Source: Prosopocoilus inquinatus (lineage: Eukaryota; Arthropoda; Insecta; Coleoptera; Lucanidae). From it: DNA of 64,000 nucleotides. Both the position numbers and the translations under genes were made by a program. Shown here piece by piece: positions 13,501-25,500 of the stretch; position 1 is the first letter of the stretch; every line of letters begins with the position of its first letter. Where the stretch lies: assembly GCA_036172665.1 (NCBI GenBank), contig CM069872.1, forward strand, positions 57,522,101 to 57,586,100, written 5' to 3'. Under the pieces are notes generated by a model. That model saw only the letters and a list, made by a program, of their open reading frames with translations, was not told the DNA's origin and did no database searches.

Positions 13501-16500
13501 ATCATGATTATAAAAAAAAGGAAAACAACTCCAAGCTGCTAATTAGTTTAAGGCATGCTAATTGGATAATTAAGTCTGATGTAACCTTTTTATGATGCAA
13601 ACGACGTAATAATAATAATAAAAAAGAAAAATCTCACCGCGCTGAAGGCAAAACAAGAAGCACATTGTTGCTGGTTTTTGATTGGCGTGACGGCGCCTTC
13701 CTTCCTCCAATCAACGCTCTTGGGTAAAGTCTCGGGACTCGTGGGTAAATTAAACGGCTGGGCTTTGGATTTGAACTTGTCGCCCCCCGCTTTTGATTTT
13801 CCATAGCCGTTCAGCAATTTGTTGAATTCCTCAATCGTCAAATCGGCCAGCCAATTTAGCTTGACGGTGAAACCAGCCACCGCTGAGTTGAAACCTTGCA
13901 CGAAATCGTTGGTCGCCTTGAAGATGTTCTTACGCAGCAGCGTTTCCTCAGCAGTGGCGTACGTCTTCTTCAGTTGCGACTGAAACCAGAGTTTTTTGAT
14001 AGGTGTGTTCAGAATTTATTTCTCCGAGTACTCACCTGGAAACCGTTGAACAGCGCTTCTGAATCTCCAGCGGGTATTGATGACAAGTCCAGGGCCGTAC
14101 TGGTCAAGTCGGTTACGCCAGGGATTTTGAAACCTGATCCTGTTGCAGTTTTGGTTGCTGCGTTCACAACACTTTGCGGGGCGTTGAATACATTTTGGGC
14201 AAATCCTCCTCCTCTTCCTCCAGCTCCTCCTCCTCCTCCTCCGCCTCCACCGAAGAAAGGTAGCTGCCGACGATCGCGATTATTGGGGTGGCAGATTGCC
14301 AGGGTTATTAAGGTGGCGAATGCAAACAATCGCATTTTGTCTGTAAACAAAAAACAAAATCAAAAAGAATTCTAGAAAATTTGTTAATTTATGAAGAGTT
14401 TATAATTGGAATGTTCGTCAAAACTAAATTAAAATTCATTTATTTGGAAATTTAAACTAAAAACATTGCTTTTTGCTTCGGCAATTTGTATACTACAGTT
14501 GAAAAAAATAAAAGACAATTACAGTTTCCTGTAATTTTCTCTCTCCAACATGGTAACACTTAAAGTGTGCTTAAAGCTTTCAGATTTTACAAGCCCAAAA
14601 CTTAAAAACCGTAAAATCTGTTGTGAAGCGGTTTTTAAACAGACCTTCTTGGAGTGAAAGAAAAATTACAGGACACTGTAATTGTCTATTGTTTTTTTTT
14701 TTTTTTTGCTTTTGGCCGACTTTTAAATGTGCGAGTTTTTTTTTATAAATAAATTGTGCATCATAATCTCATCAAATTGTGTTTCGTGTTTCTTTCAAAT
14801 TAAATTAAACGTGTGAAAGTCAAAACAGTAAACACTACGAAAAATAAGTTCACAAATTTTGGATACGTTCCCAAACATCACTTTTCGCATTATTTCTGAA
14901 TATTCAAAGAAGACACCTGCTGTCAAAAATGAAATGTCAAATACGTTTCGCGGCCCGTATTGTCAATCTAAGCTTACCAAATGTCACTTGATCACTTCAC
15001 TTGTTAGATTGTGTTAGATTATCGAAATTGTTGGCTGGCAGAATTATATCAACCGAGTGTGGAAAATAATTACCTGCTTGATCTTTTAAAACGCCCCCTC
15101 CTTCTGATGATGTAACCACTGAACATCCTTCAGTCCTATTTTTTTCTTTTAACCAGATTCATAATAATGATCTTTAACGGGAGGCCGAGAGGTGATAATT
15201 GCCCTTCGTGTGTTATTTGGAATGTCATGATAAATTTATGAGTATTTTAGGGGAATGGGAATGGGGGGTCATTTACATACAAATAATTAATTTAATGGAA
15301 TAAAAACAAACACAGATTTTAATCATCCTTGTGAATTACATGTATATGTTGTTTAAAGATGGAAAAAGAAATGCCCGAGGGCTCTAAATTTTTTTTTTGC
15401 TGTGCCGCTTCTTTCTAATCCAATCTCGCGCGGGGGGGTTTCAAGGCCCCCGCAATATGCAGAACTCAGATTATACCTAATTATAAATAAACCTGTTTAA
15501 AAGCACAACAATGTAAATCGTTATGGTAATTAAATTGCTGCTGGATTGGCTGTGTATGCGTGCTTGCGTTCTACGATCTGAGAGAATTTTTGGTTATCTA
15601 AATGGTATTAATTAGTGAATGTTGAAGACGTTTATTTTTTTAGGTGCGAAATAATTTTTTTAAACATCGCCGTTATTTTGTTTTCTTGGAAAATGAGCGC
15701 AACTTTGGGTGCGTTCAGGGACGGCTCAGTTGATTACTCTAATTGGCTCACATTAAGGTAATAGCCAATCACAAATGACTGCTGAGTAAGCAACTCAACC
15801 GCTGAGCGTCTGCTGAACGCGCCCATTCTTCATTTTGGCTTTCAACGTCGCCAAATCTTCTTCTCTTGCCCGTGTTTCAGAAGATTACTGTTGCTGCTGC
15901 TGCTGCTCTTCTTTCTGATGCTGCCTTCGAAAATCTCGCCTCATCAGCAAGAAGTTCAGCAACAAAAGCCCTCCTGTATTTATTTAATTTTTAATTTTGA
16001 ATGAAATTTTATAATTTTCTGCATCAATGCAGGTTATCTTTTTTAAATTGCGTAGAAATTTTGTGCACCTCCTCCAAATATGTTTTCTGAAATTAGAAAA
16101 AGACGGAAAATTGTTTTGTATATTTAAAAAAAAAGTTAGGAAAATTGCGTAATCTTAGTGAAACGTATATAGGCAAGCGTGCAAACGACTTTGTTCGTTG
16201 GGTTGCCTATAGAGCAAGGTTTCTTGTTGCAAATTAATTTTTTTTCGTGTATTAAAATTGATTACGCTAATCAACAGATATTTTTAATTTAAATGAAGCT
16301 TTCGAATGACACTTTTTTTTGTTTTGGTGGCCACTGTACGTAGAAATTTTCGATTGGTGCATAAAAAAAACTACTTAAACAAAAATTAACTTAAACAAAA
16401 CATTTGACCTATGCAGGCATTGATTTCTACCTAAAACAACTATCTATGTAAATTACATTTTTGTGCAGACATTCAAGGAAATGCCTGTAGGTTGTAAATA

Positions 16501-19500
16501 ATAATCCAAATTTGCCGATTCCATTATTTAAATCTTGAATAAATTTAATTATAACAAAAAATCAAAACGTAATGGGAATTTAATAATACTTCAGAGCGAA
16601 ACGTTGATCACTAAAGTATATGTATTAACAAATTTTATTTTATGCAAAAACAAGTTGAATTGACATTTTAAAACTTGTTCACACGTGACTCTTGCAGCTC
16701 ATACAAATCTAACACTTAATTTTAAAAAGAAACTTGTATTTTATTTTAGCTCTTGCTCGTTTTATAAAAATTAAAATATCAGCGTAACTTGTGTGAAACT
16801 TCACGCTACAAATTCTCCTTTGTCTTTTACTTTATTATTCTTAGTTGTTATGTACAAACAATGACAAAACTAATTAGCTACAATAATACTATCACATTGG
16901 TATGCTGTCTCTTTGAATTATCTTCTTGTGGATGCCTCCTCTTTTGGTCAAAGTATTAAAAATATCCTGACCACTTCTAAACCAAGGGATAAAACGCAGA
17001 GGACGCAATTCCGCAATGATTATTGACGTCCTTTGCGATTTTGATGTACCCCCCCAAGCCCCAATCGGGGCCGTACGAGTTCTTCACCAACCAGTACCTC
17101 CGATTATCAGCTTCCTCCCCGTACCCCACGACAAGCACGGCGTGGTTCACATGGTCCGCGTTATTTTTGCAATTCGGGTCGAAATAGATCCCCTCTGAGT
17201 AAAACTGGAACGTGTCGTGTCCTGCGTCTATGGCCGCGGATACAGGACCTTGAGTGGCCACCGCCATAGCCAAGGCTGACTCATCATTCTCAGGAATTGC
17301 TACAAAACCTAAAAGAAACAATTAGAATTGAATTAGAATTAGATTGACATTGGAAGAGCGGCAATTGACGCTGTACGCAAGGCGCAGCGTAAACGCAGCT
17401 TAGATTGGAGGGAGGTTTCAACGCTCGGACCTGTTACATTTGCACCAGCATCGTTTTGGTCAAATCGACAGTGGCCAGTTTGGGCTTCGAATGGGTAAAC
17501 AGGTTCTTTGTTGATTCCCGGATTATCCTTGACGTACTTGAAACAATCATCGACGTAACCACCGCCACATCCTTGATTACTATAGTCTTCCGTATTGGTG
17601 CAGTCTATTAAGTTTTGTGGACTCAAATCGATGAGCATTCCAGTTTTTCGATAGTGATGGCTCTCTATGGCGCCAGCCTAAAAGCCAAAATTAGTTGGGA
17701 AAGTTTTTTCTTTTATAATCTTCATCTTTGAACATACTGCACTAAAGGCGAAACATCCGGCGCACTGCAGTTGGGTCTTCACCGAAGTAACCGCGCCTTC
17801 CTGCCTCCAATCCACGGTCCTCGGCAAGGCGGGTATGTTTGCGGGTCTAAGGAAAGAAGAAGCTCTGGGTGCGTCGGACGAATCTCTAGCAGCGCCCCCA
17901 TGTCTCCTCGATTTACCATATCCATTCAATAAATTATCGAACTCGTGCGTTAATAAATCAGCGAGTGGGTTCAGCTTCAGGAAAAAGGTCGTCCTGCCAA
18001 AGGCGTAATCGCGGTTGTGACGGGTCACTTTCTTCCGATTTTCTATGAAGATTTCCCTTCGCCTCCTCGCCTCCTCGTTGGTTGGATACACTTTGTTGAA
18101 TTGCGCCTGGAAACATTTTTAACACTTTTCATTGGGCCATTAGGGGCTATTCTGTATCGAGTACGAGTAAATTTAAAGGTCTGTTGCTATGGTAACAACC
18201 AATCATAAAGCTGAACAGTCCAGAATAGCCCCTTATATGTCTCAATGATGTCTACCTGGAATGTAATCCACTCTTCTTCGATTAAATATTCTTCATCGGC
18301 GTGGGTTCGCCCCCTAAAACCGACGTGGATACCTTGAGGAACGACGACCTGAGGTACGAAGCCGGTCAGGTTGATTATTGGGGATTGGCTTTGCGTTCGT
18401 AGGATAACCCCACTACTTTTGGTGGCGCCTTTACTTTGAGAGACGGCCACCTGAGGTATGAAATCGGTTAGGTTGATTGTTGGGGGTGGATTTTGCGCAG
18501 CGACGTTATTTCTGGGGTCTTCACTTAACTCGCCCAGTCTACTTTGGATTCTGGTGAGGAGAGGACGTCGTCTGGTTTCGATATGTGACTGCCCCCTCGC
18601 TAGGGATAGCAACGCAGCAATGAATAGTATGCGTGTGTTCATTGTGTTCCGATTAGAAAAGAAGTTTCTTTCTCCTTTTTGTATTCCTCATAAGACTTAT
18701 TTGTCACGTGCCATAATCTGTGGAAGACCAATTTGTTAATTAAGAATAGAGCCAAATGCTCATGGAAACTTCAAAATACCAAATCAAATGTAAGGATGGA
18801 TTTTAGAAAATCTACGATCGTAAAGTCCATTAATATATGGAACCTATGATTTTAAAGTCCATGGATTTCATCAATCCTACCTAGGTTTTCGGTAAAGTCT
18901 ATGGATTTCATTACAAAAATCGTTACTTTCGTTATGCATGGGTTTTGGAATGTCTATGATTTTAAAGTCCATAATTTATGGAATCTATGAATTTAAAGTC
19001 CATGGATTTCATGAAACCAACCTAGGTTTTCGGTAAAGTCTATGGATTTCATTAAAAAAAAAGTCGTTGCTTTCGTTATGCATGGTTTTTGGAATGTCTA
19101 TGATTTTAAAGTCCATTAATTTGTGGAATCTATGATTTTAAAGTCCATGGATTTCAAGAAACCAACCTAGATTTTCGGTAAAATCTATGGATTTCATTAA
19201 AAAAAATCATTACTTTCGTAATGCATGGTTTTTGGAAAGTCTAAGATTTTAAAGTTCATTGATTTATGGAATCTATGATTTGAAAGTCCATGGACTTCTG
19301 GAATCCTTCCTAGGTTTTCGGTAAAGTCTATGGTTTTCAAGGTTTTTTTAATCTCAAACCGGACAGAAAAATGAAGGGAAACACACTCAACGTTTCGCTA
19401 TAGATTTATAGCTTCGTCAGGAGTGACGAAGCTATAAATCTATAGCGAAACGTTGAGTGTGTTTCCCTTCATTTTTCTGTCCGGTTTGAGATTAAAAAAA

Positions 19501-22500
19501 CCTTGTACTTACTATTTTCATCGGACAAGAACAAACTTCATCTATGGTTTTCATTAAAAGAAAATCGTTGTTTTCGTTATGGATGGGTGTTGGAAAGTCT
19601 ATGCTTTTAAAGTCCATTAATTTATGGAATGCCACTCTATGAAGCCCACTCTAAGGCTAAGGCGGTGAATTCTTTGGATATTATTAAAAAATAGTTTTAT
19701 TAAATTCCAACAAGTCCATCCTCCCCTCTTTTCCTCTCTTCTTTCTTCTCACGCGAAAAGAATTGGGAGAGCAAGTTCAGTCGAGCGCAAAAAAAATAAT
19801 GGTGGACAGACAAAAATTACAGTTTCCTGTAATTGTTTTTTTTTCTCAAAACGGCGCGAAGAAATATTTAAATTGAATAAAACGATGAAATAATAAAAAG
19901 TTATAAAACAGATTTATTCTCTTTTCTGAAAATTAATTAAAAATTATTTTGCAATTTGATTGCGTCCGCTAATCGCACACAGACACGGTTCAAGAATGAT
20001 TACGGAGATGACACATTGACATTTACGAACCATTTTAAGGTCTAGGTTGGCCTGAATGAAATCGAGTGTTACATGATTTATTCGATAGTAGAAATTTCGA
20101 GTGGCTCATCCACACTTAATTAACGATGCAATAGGGCAAGAAACCGCGCGCGAGACCAATAAATTAAAAAAAAAAAAAAGAATGAAACTTCTAATCTGTG
20201 CCGCGCCGCGCCGTTTGAATTTTAAATTTAAAATAAATAGTTTCTTTTCGGCGATGAACTCTTACGTAACGTATCGTCAGCTGTGTTTTGTTTGTAGAAA
20301 AATGTCGGAGTGTCAAAATGTCAACTGGAGATTGCAATTATTATTATTTGTTTACGAACGTATATTTTTTCTATCGAGTTTATTAGATAATAGGGCAAGA
20401 TTGCCTCATTTATGAAACTCATTGGTCACCGCCATTACATTGGGAATCTTGGATACGCCCCGCCCACTGACTCCGTTTTCCGCAATAGAAATTGACCATT
20501 GTGTCATCTCCTTTAACATAAACTCATTGATCCAAAGTGAAATTACGAACAACGTCTAACTGTCAGATAATTATTTAAATTAGAAAGTTATGTATACTTG
20601 TATAACATATTTGAAATTGCGGGCAGACGATTTTTAGTAACATTTTATTTTTTATTTTAAACGTATTAGGCGAAAACAAAAAGAAAATGTAACAACCAAC
20701 ATTTCTGTTTTTTTTTTTCTTTTCTTAAGCGATGATGTAAGAATTTTACCAAGTCAGTGTTCACACACTAAAAGGAAGTTCAATGTTACTGGAAAACCCT
20801 GAACGCGACCTTCAATTAATGCGGAATTCCGTTCGTCTTAAGTGAAATAAAATGTCAACGATTATGGTATAGTAACATGCACTTTATCAAGACGCTGTTT
20901 AGATGAGAAACTGCGACTTGATAAAACGCAAATTCTGAAAAAAGTAAGATAAATTTATTAATTCCTATCTCCGAAAACGTTTTAAAAAAAGCATTGGTTT
21001 ACAAATAGTTTCTTTTTTAGGTTGTTACGTCTTCTTGCGTCGAAATAAAAATACGCAACATACGTACATAAATGGAATGATCACTTTCGAAACGCGTTTG
21101 ACTTTTTGATCGAAAGTATTTGATAATCGGTCGTGAGAACTTGCGAAACGTTTCGTTTTGTATTTTCCCCTGTATTTTCGACATAATAGCGAGATTAATT
21201 TATTCGCCTTGGCCGTAAAACGAACCTCGTGCAGGTTTGGAAAGTTTTTGCTTTTCTTTTTAATCGAATGCGGCATCGAATTTCAAGTCGGTACAGCAGC
21301 GGACGATAAAATCCGGGCAAGAATTTTTAATGTCATGCGTATTTACGCAATTGTTTTTGAGGTTATGTGTCACTAAAAGAAAAAAGAAAAAACAAATATC
21401 GAAAGTTCTAACCTCCTTGAATGTATTAAATTTATCAGTATTCTGCTTAAACTTGGTATTTCAAACTACTAATTGTTGACTGACAAAGAGCTATTAGAGA
21501 GGTAATTAAGTTATTTATTTGTCGAATCAATTTAACAGACAGTTAGAAAACCGGACCTCAAACGTATTGGAATTGGCAATACTTGGCATCAGGAAAATCT
21601 GTGATGTGGTAAGTTGGCTGTTTTTGTCAAAAGCATAAACAAAAGACGATTCGCTGGTCATTAGTTTCTAGTTATTAAAATGGTTATTCAATCATGCCAC
21701 CTTAAATTAAGTTTTGCCAACTCAGGACAGTTGACATTGACCGCCCAGTATGCTGCCACCAACCTGGCAGAACGAAATTTCGAATGCTTGAGCGTTCTAC
21801 TTTATGATCCATTTGAATTTCATAATACTGGGTCGATCGAGTGGAACGGTTTGAGTTGGCAACGCAATCAAGAGCATTTTCTTATTCAAATATTTGCAAC
21901 ACTTCAACCCGGTATGTTTTGTTGATTAATTTGACAAATACTTGACTTGACTTGACAAAATCGTAGGTTATGTCGAGCGTTTACTTTGAACCTGAAACGC
22001 TTGTCAACATTGAAGGCTGTCTGTCAGCGTGGTGCGTCAACAAACAGGAAGTTATTCCAGTTGTAAAATTTTAAAATAGAATTCAGCATTGCCAATTCAA
22101 ACAGTTTTACTTGACCACATTGTACAAGCCATTAAAATATCAAATTAGAAAAAAAAAATTGGTAATGTTCGGATATAAATAGCAGCACTAATCGCCAGCG
22201 TTGCCAAACTATTGGTAATAGTTTTACACCAAACGCAGGAAAAAAAAGAAGAAATTCAAAAATTATGGCGGAATTCACGATTTTTAATTTTGTTTTAAAT
22301 CAAAATTAAATAATAAATGAACAATTAATACACAAAGAAACATTTTAAGTAATGTAAACGAAAACACATTTTTTTTTTATTAAGGTAGATGCAAATGATC
22401 CATGCTATTTTAATTGATTATTTACAACGCTGTTTTATTGCTTGATTAATAAATATTAATTAGTTAATGTTTATTAAAACAGCCAAGCAAAAAAATTGTA

Positions 22501-25500
22501 TCGATTCTATCGACTCATGCTGCATACATCACAGAGAAATAAATAAATAAATAATCATTATTGTATTATGACAATACCTTCTTGTAAACTGGATTAGTGA
22601 AAAGTCGTTTTACTACTTCCACATCACATGTGAATAAATGAATGAAGAATTCAACAATTCGTCCTTGAAAAAAAGTTGCAAAATATTATTAAATTCAAAG
22701 AACAAACTTTCGCAGCAAAGAATGAATAATTTTTGATGTTCACCATTCAAGTAAAAATTAAGAAGTTTATTATTTAGTAATGCAGCTATTACTCACACTG
22801 TTACGTAATAAAATTTTAAGTACACTTTAAATTTGTCACTTTATATTATTAAATCACTTTAATAACCGACGCACGTAATAATTAATACATAATTAATTGG
22901 TTTCTTACCGGTAGTAAATAGGTAGTTATCGCAGACCTGGATGTAAATACAGTGTGTAAAATCCTTCCCCGCCTTGTCTTTTAAAAATTCCCCCCCGGAG
23001 ATGTGACTGTGACCTAATGATGTAACAAGCTCTTCATTATACATAGAGTGTGAGCACCTACCTTCAGAATTTTTTTTTCTCGAATAAATTTAATCACTTT
23101 CTTCTGCTGGTGGTCAAGATGCTTCTTGTTTGAAGTGTTTACTTCGAGCAAAGACACTGCGGTGATTGGACCACTTTAACACGCTGAATAATTTGTTGAA
23201 AGCTGAAGAAAAATATTATACGCATTTCCTTAGAGGGTTTTTTTTTTTTTTTAAATATACTACACACTTATGTAATCATACAAGTAATATTTTTGCGCGT
23301 TGCATTTTCCTCCTCCCTCAGGATAACAAAAATGGAAACATTCTGCAACCTTTCAATAAGAATTACAGTAAAGATCAAGGATTATTTCAGATCGCAATGT
23401 GCTTTCGTTTGGTTTTACCTCGGATGACATTTATTTACATTTTTTGCTTTCGTGGTTAAAGTTAATTGTGCTAAGGTGTATACTACGTACATACCTATAC
23501 AAAAACCAGTTGAAAAACTTTTGGTATTTGATTCTATTAAATTGAATAGAGCAGCTGAAATGAAAATAGATATTGAATGGTTAAGTAATGAGTCCACTTC
23601 AGCATTTAATTAAACAAACAATGGAGGAGTAAATGGGATGTGTTTGTGATTTTTTTAAGTGACGATAATAGGGTGCAGCAAGCACAAAAAATTAAAATGG
23701 GACGTTGCAGTAATAAGGAGAGTCGATCACGAAAGAGATTCTTCTGCTTAAGAACAAGAAAGAAAGACATTTTATAAAAACAATTTGCGATTTTTTTTTG
23801 TAAGAACGAAGGACCACATCAGACAAAGAAGATTCAACTGTGCAGCTCAGAGAATTCGTGAATTTCAAAAAGTTTCTCTGCACGACGGATAGAGGGCTTT
23901 TCGATCGAGAATCAGAATCGGAAGAGTCAAGAATTAAGTTTATTCACAGCAACAACGACAAGTTGGAAGACTTCTTCAAGTTGGTTATCGGTGTGTTCTT
24001 TATATTATACAGGGTGACTGCGATAGTTGTGTAAAGCTGTAACGGTAACGGTTGAACTCACACATCCTTAACAAAAAATTAATAAAAAAAAATTTGTGCA
24101 AATCGTTTTTGATTGCAATGTTAGGTCAAAAAGCGATAGTAAGATGTCGCTATTTTATATGTTCAAAAAATTAATAGTTTTCGATTCGAAAATCGCTGTC
24201 GGGGCCTCAAACAGTTTCCGAAAAATTTTCAACTGTCCAGTGGTTCTCAAACAGTTTCGCGAAAGAATTCAACTGCGTTTCTCTCGAAAACTATTTACGT
24301 TTTGTTAAGGACGTACGAGTTCAATCGTTCAACCGTTTACGGTGATGTGTTACGGGTTTCGAGCTTTCCACAACTACCTCAGTCACCCTGTATTAGTAAA
24401 AAAAAAACTCGTGCATTTTAAACAAGGTTTAATTAATTAAATTTTTTCTTCGTTGAGTATTTTTTTCTTTGTTTTTGACGTATTCGTATTTCATTATTTG
24501 TTACTTAAATATTTCGTATTTCTTTCTACCGCCAGCCAGAGAATGATGGATTCTTCATTTGTTTTTGTCTTCTCTGTCCAAATTCTTTGTATTTGGATGT
24601 TTTTGATTTGTTTCTTTGTTTTTTCTTGTTCAAATACCGGTTATGTTTTTTTTTTGTTTTTATTTTATTGTTGGGTACTTCATTGTTATTTCATTTGTTC
24701 TTTGTTTCTAGGAATTGTATTTTTTGTCTGTTTAATTTTTTTTTCTGCTTCTTAACTAGCGATTTTCATAAACTTGAATATTTTTCATTTTTTTTTTATT
24801 TTTGTCGTCCATTTCTTGTTTTTTTCTTTTAGGAAATTTTTCGCGCCTACTTTTTTAGTTTCTTTTATTCTTCGTTCAATTAACTACTACTTCTTTTGTT
24901 CTTCATTTATCTTATTGTTGGCATTTCGTTGTTATTTAATTTTTCAATTGTTTCTACCGAATTATATTTTTTTGTTAGGTACATTTTTTACAGTTAAAAA
25001 AGAATTGCCAGCGATTTTCGTAAACTTGAGTATTTTTCATTTGTTTTTGTCGTCCATTTCCTTGTTTTTTTCTTGTTTGAGTATTCATCTGTTTTTTTTT
25101 TGTTTGAGTATTCATTTGTTTTTTTTTTCTCTTTTAAGAAATTTTTCACGCCCAATTTTTAGTTTCTTTTATTCTTCGCCCAATTATCTGTTATCTACTT
25201 ATTTTGTTTTTAATTTATCTTATTGTTGGTATTTCGTTTGTTCGTAAACTTTTTTCGTTTGTTTTTGTCGTCCATTTCTTTGTTTTGTTTGAGTATTCTT
25301 TTGTTTTTCGTCCAACTTTCATAAATTTGAGTGCTGTTTATTTTTCATTTGTTTTTGTCGTCCATTTCTTTGTTTTTGTTTTTTTTTTTTAAATTTGAAT
25401 ATACGTCCAACTTTCATAAATTTGAGTGCTGTTTATTTTTCATTTGTTTTTGTCGTCCATTGAATATTCTTTTGTTTTTCTTTTAGGCAATTATTTTTTT

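Larger units (their letters stand above)
14336..16976. other. ND-B15 intron between cathepsin genes B and C
   Basis: No coding exon supported. It contains hairpin family 1 copy d (14512-14688), the proposed gene B promoter (15060-15120), a GCGTTCAG element (15707-15823), a CTG run (15893-15908), a GGCAACC hairpin (16165-16225), and 3' untranslated sequence of gene C on the minus strand (from about 16600). Confidence 0.5.
18720..22916. other. ND-B15 intron upstream of cathepsin gene C
   Basis: No coding exon supported. It is probably also the 5'UTR intron of gene C. It holds the 143-bp satellite with its inserted foldback (18790-19635) and a single TTACAGTTTCCTGTAATT arm at about 19812-19845. 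The remainder is AT-rich DNA with scattered GTTGCCAAC/GTTGGCAAC phrases (21716, 21855, 22200). The longer frames here (for example 20101-20415 and 21680-21925) match nothing recognised. Confidence 0.45.

Noticed and set aside
14009..14375. Plus-strand frame with a proline run (PPPPPPPP).
   Set aside because: It is the complement of the glycine run in cathepsin gene B exon 1.
21680..21925. 81-aa plus-strand frame in the ND-B15 intron.
   Set aside because: Composition is protein-like, but it spans GTTGCCAAC/GTTGGCAAC repeat phrases and has no domain or neighbouring exon.
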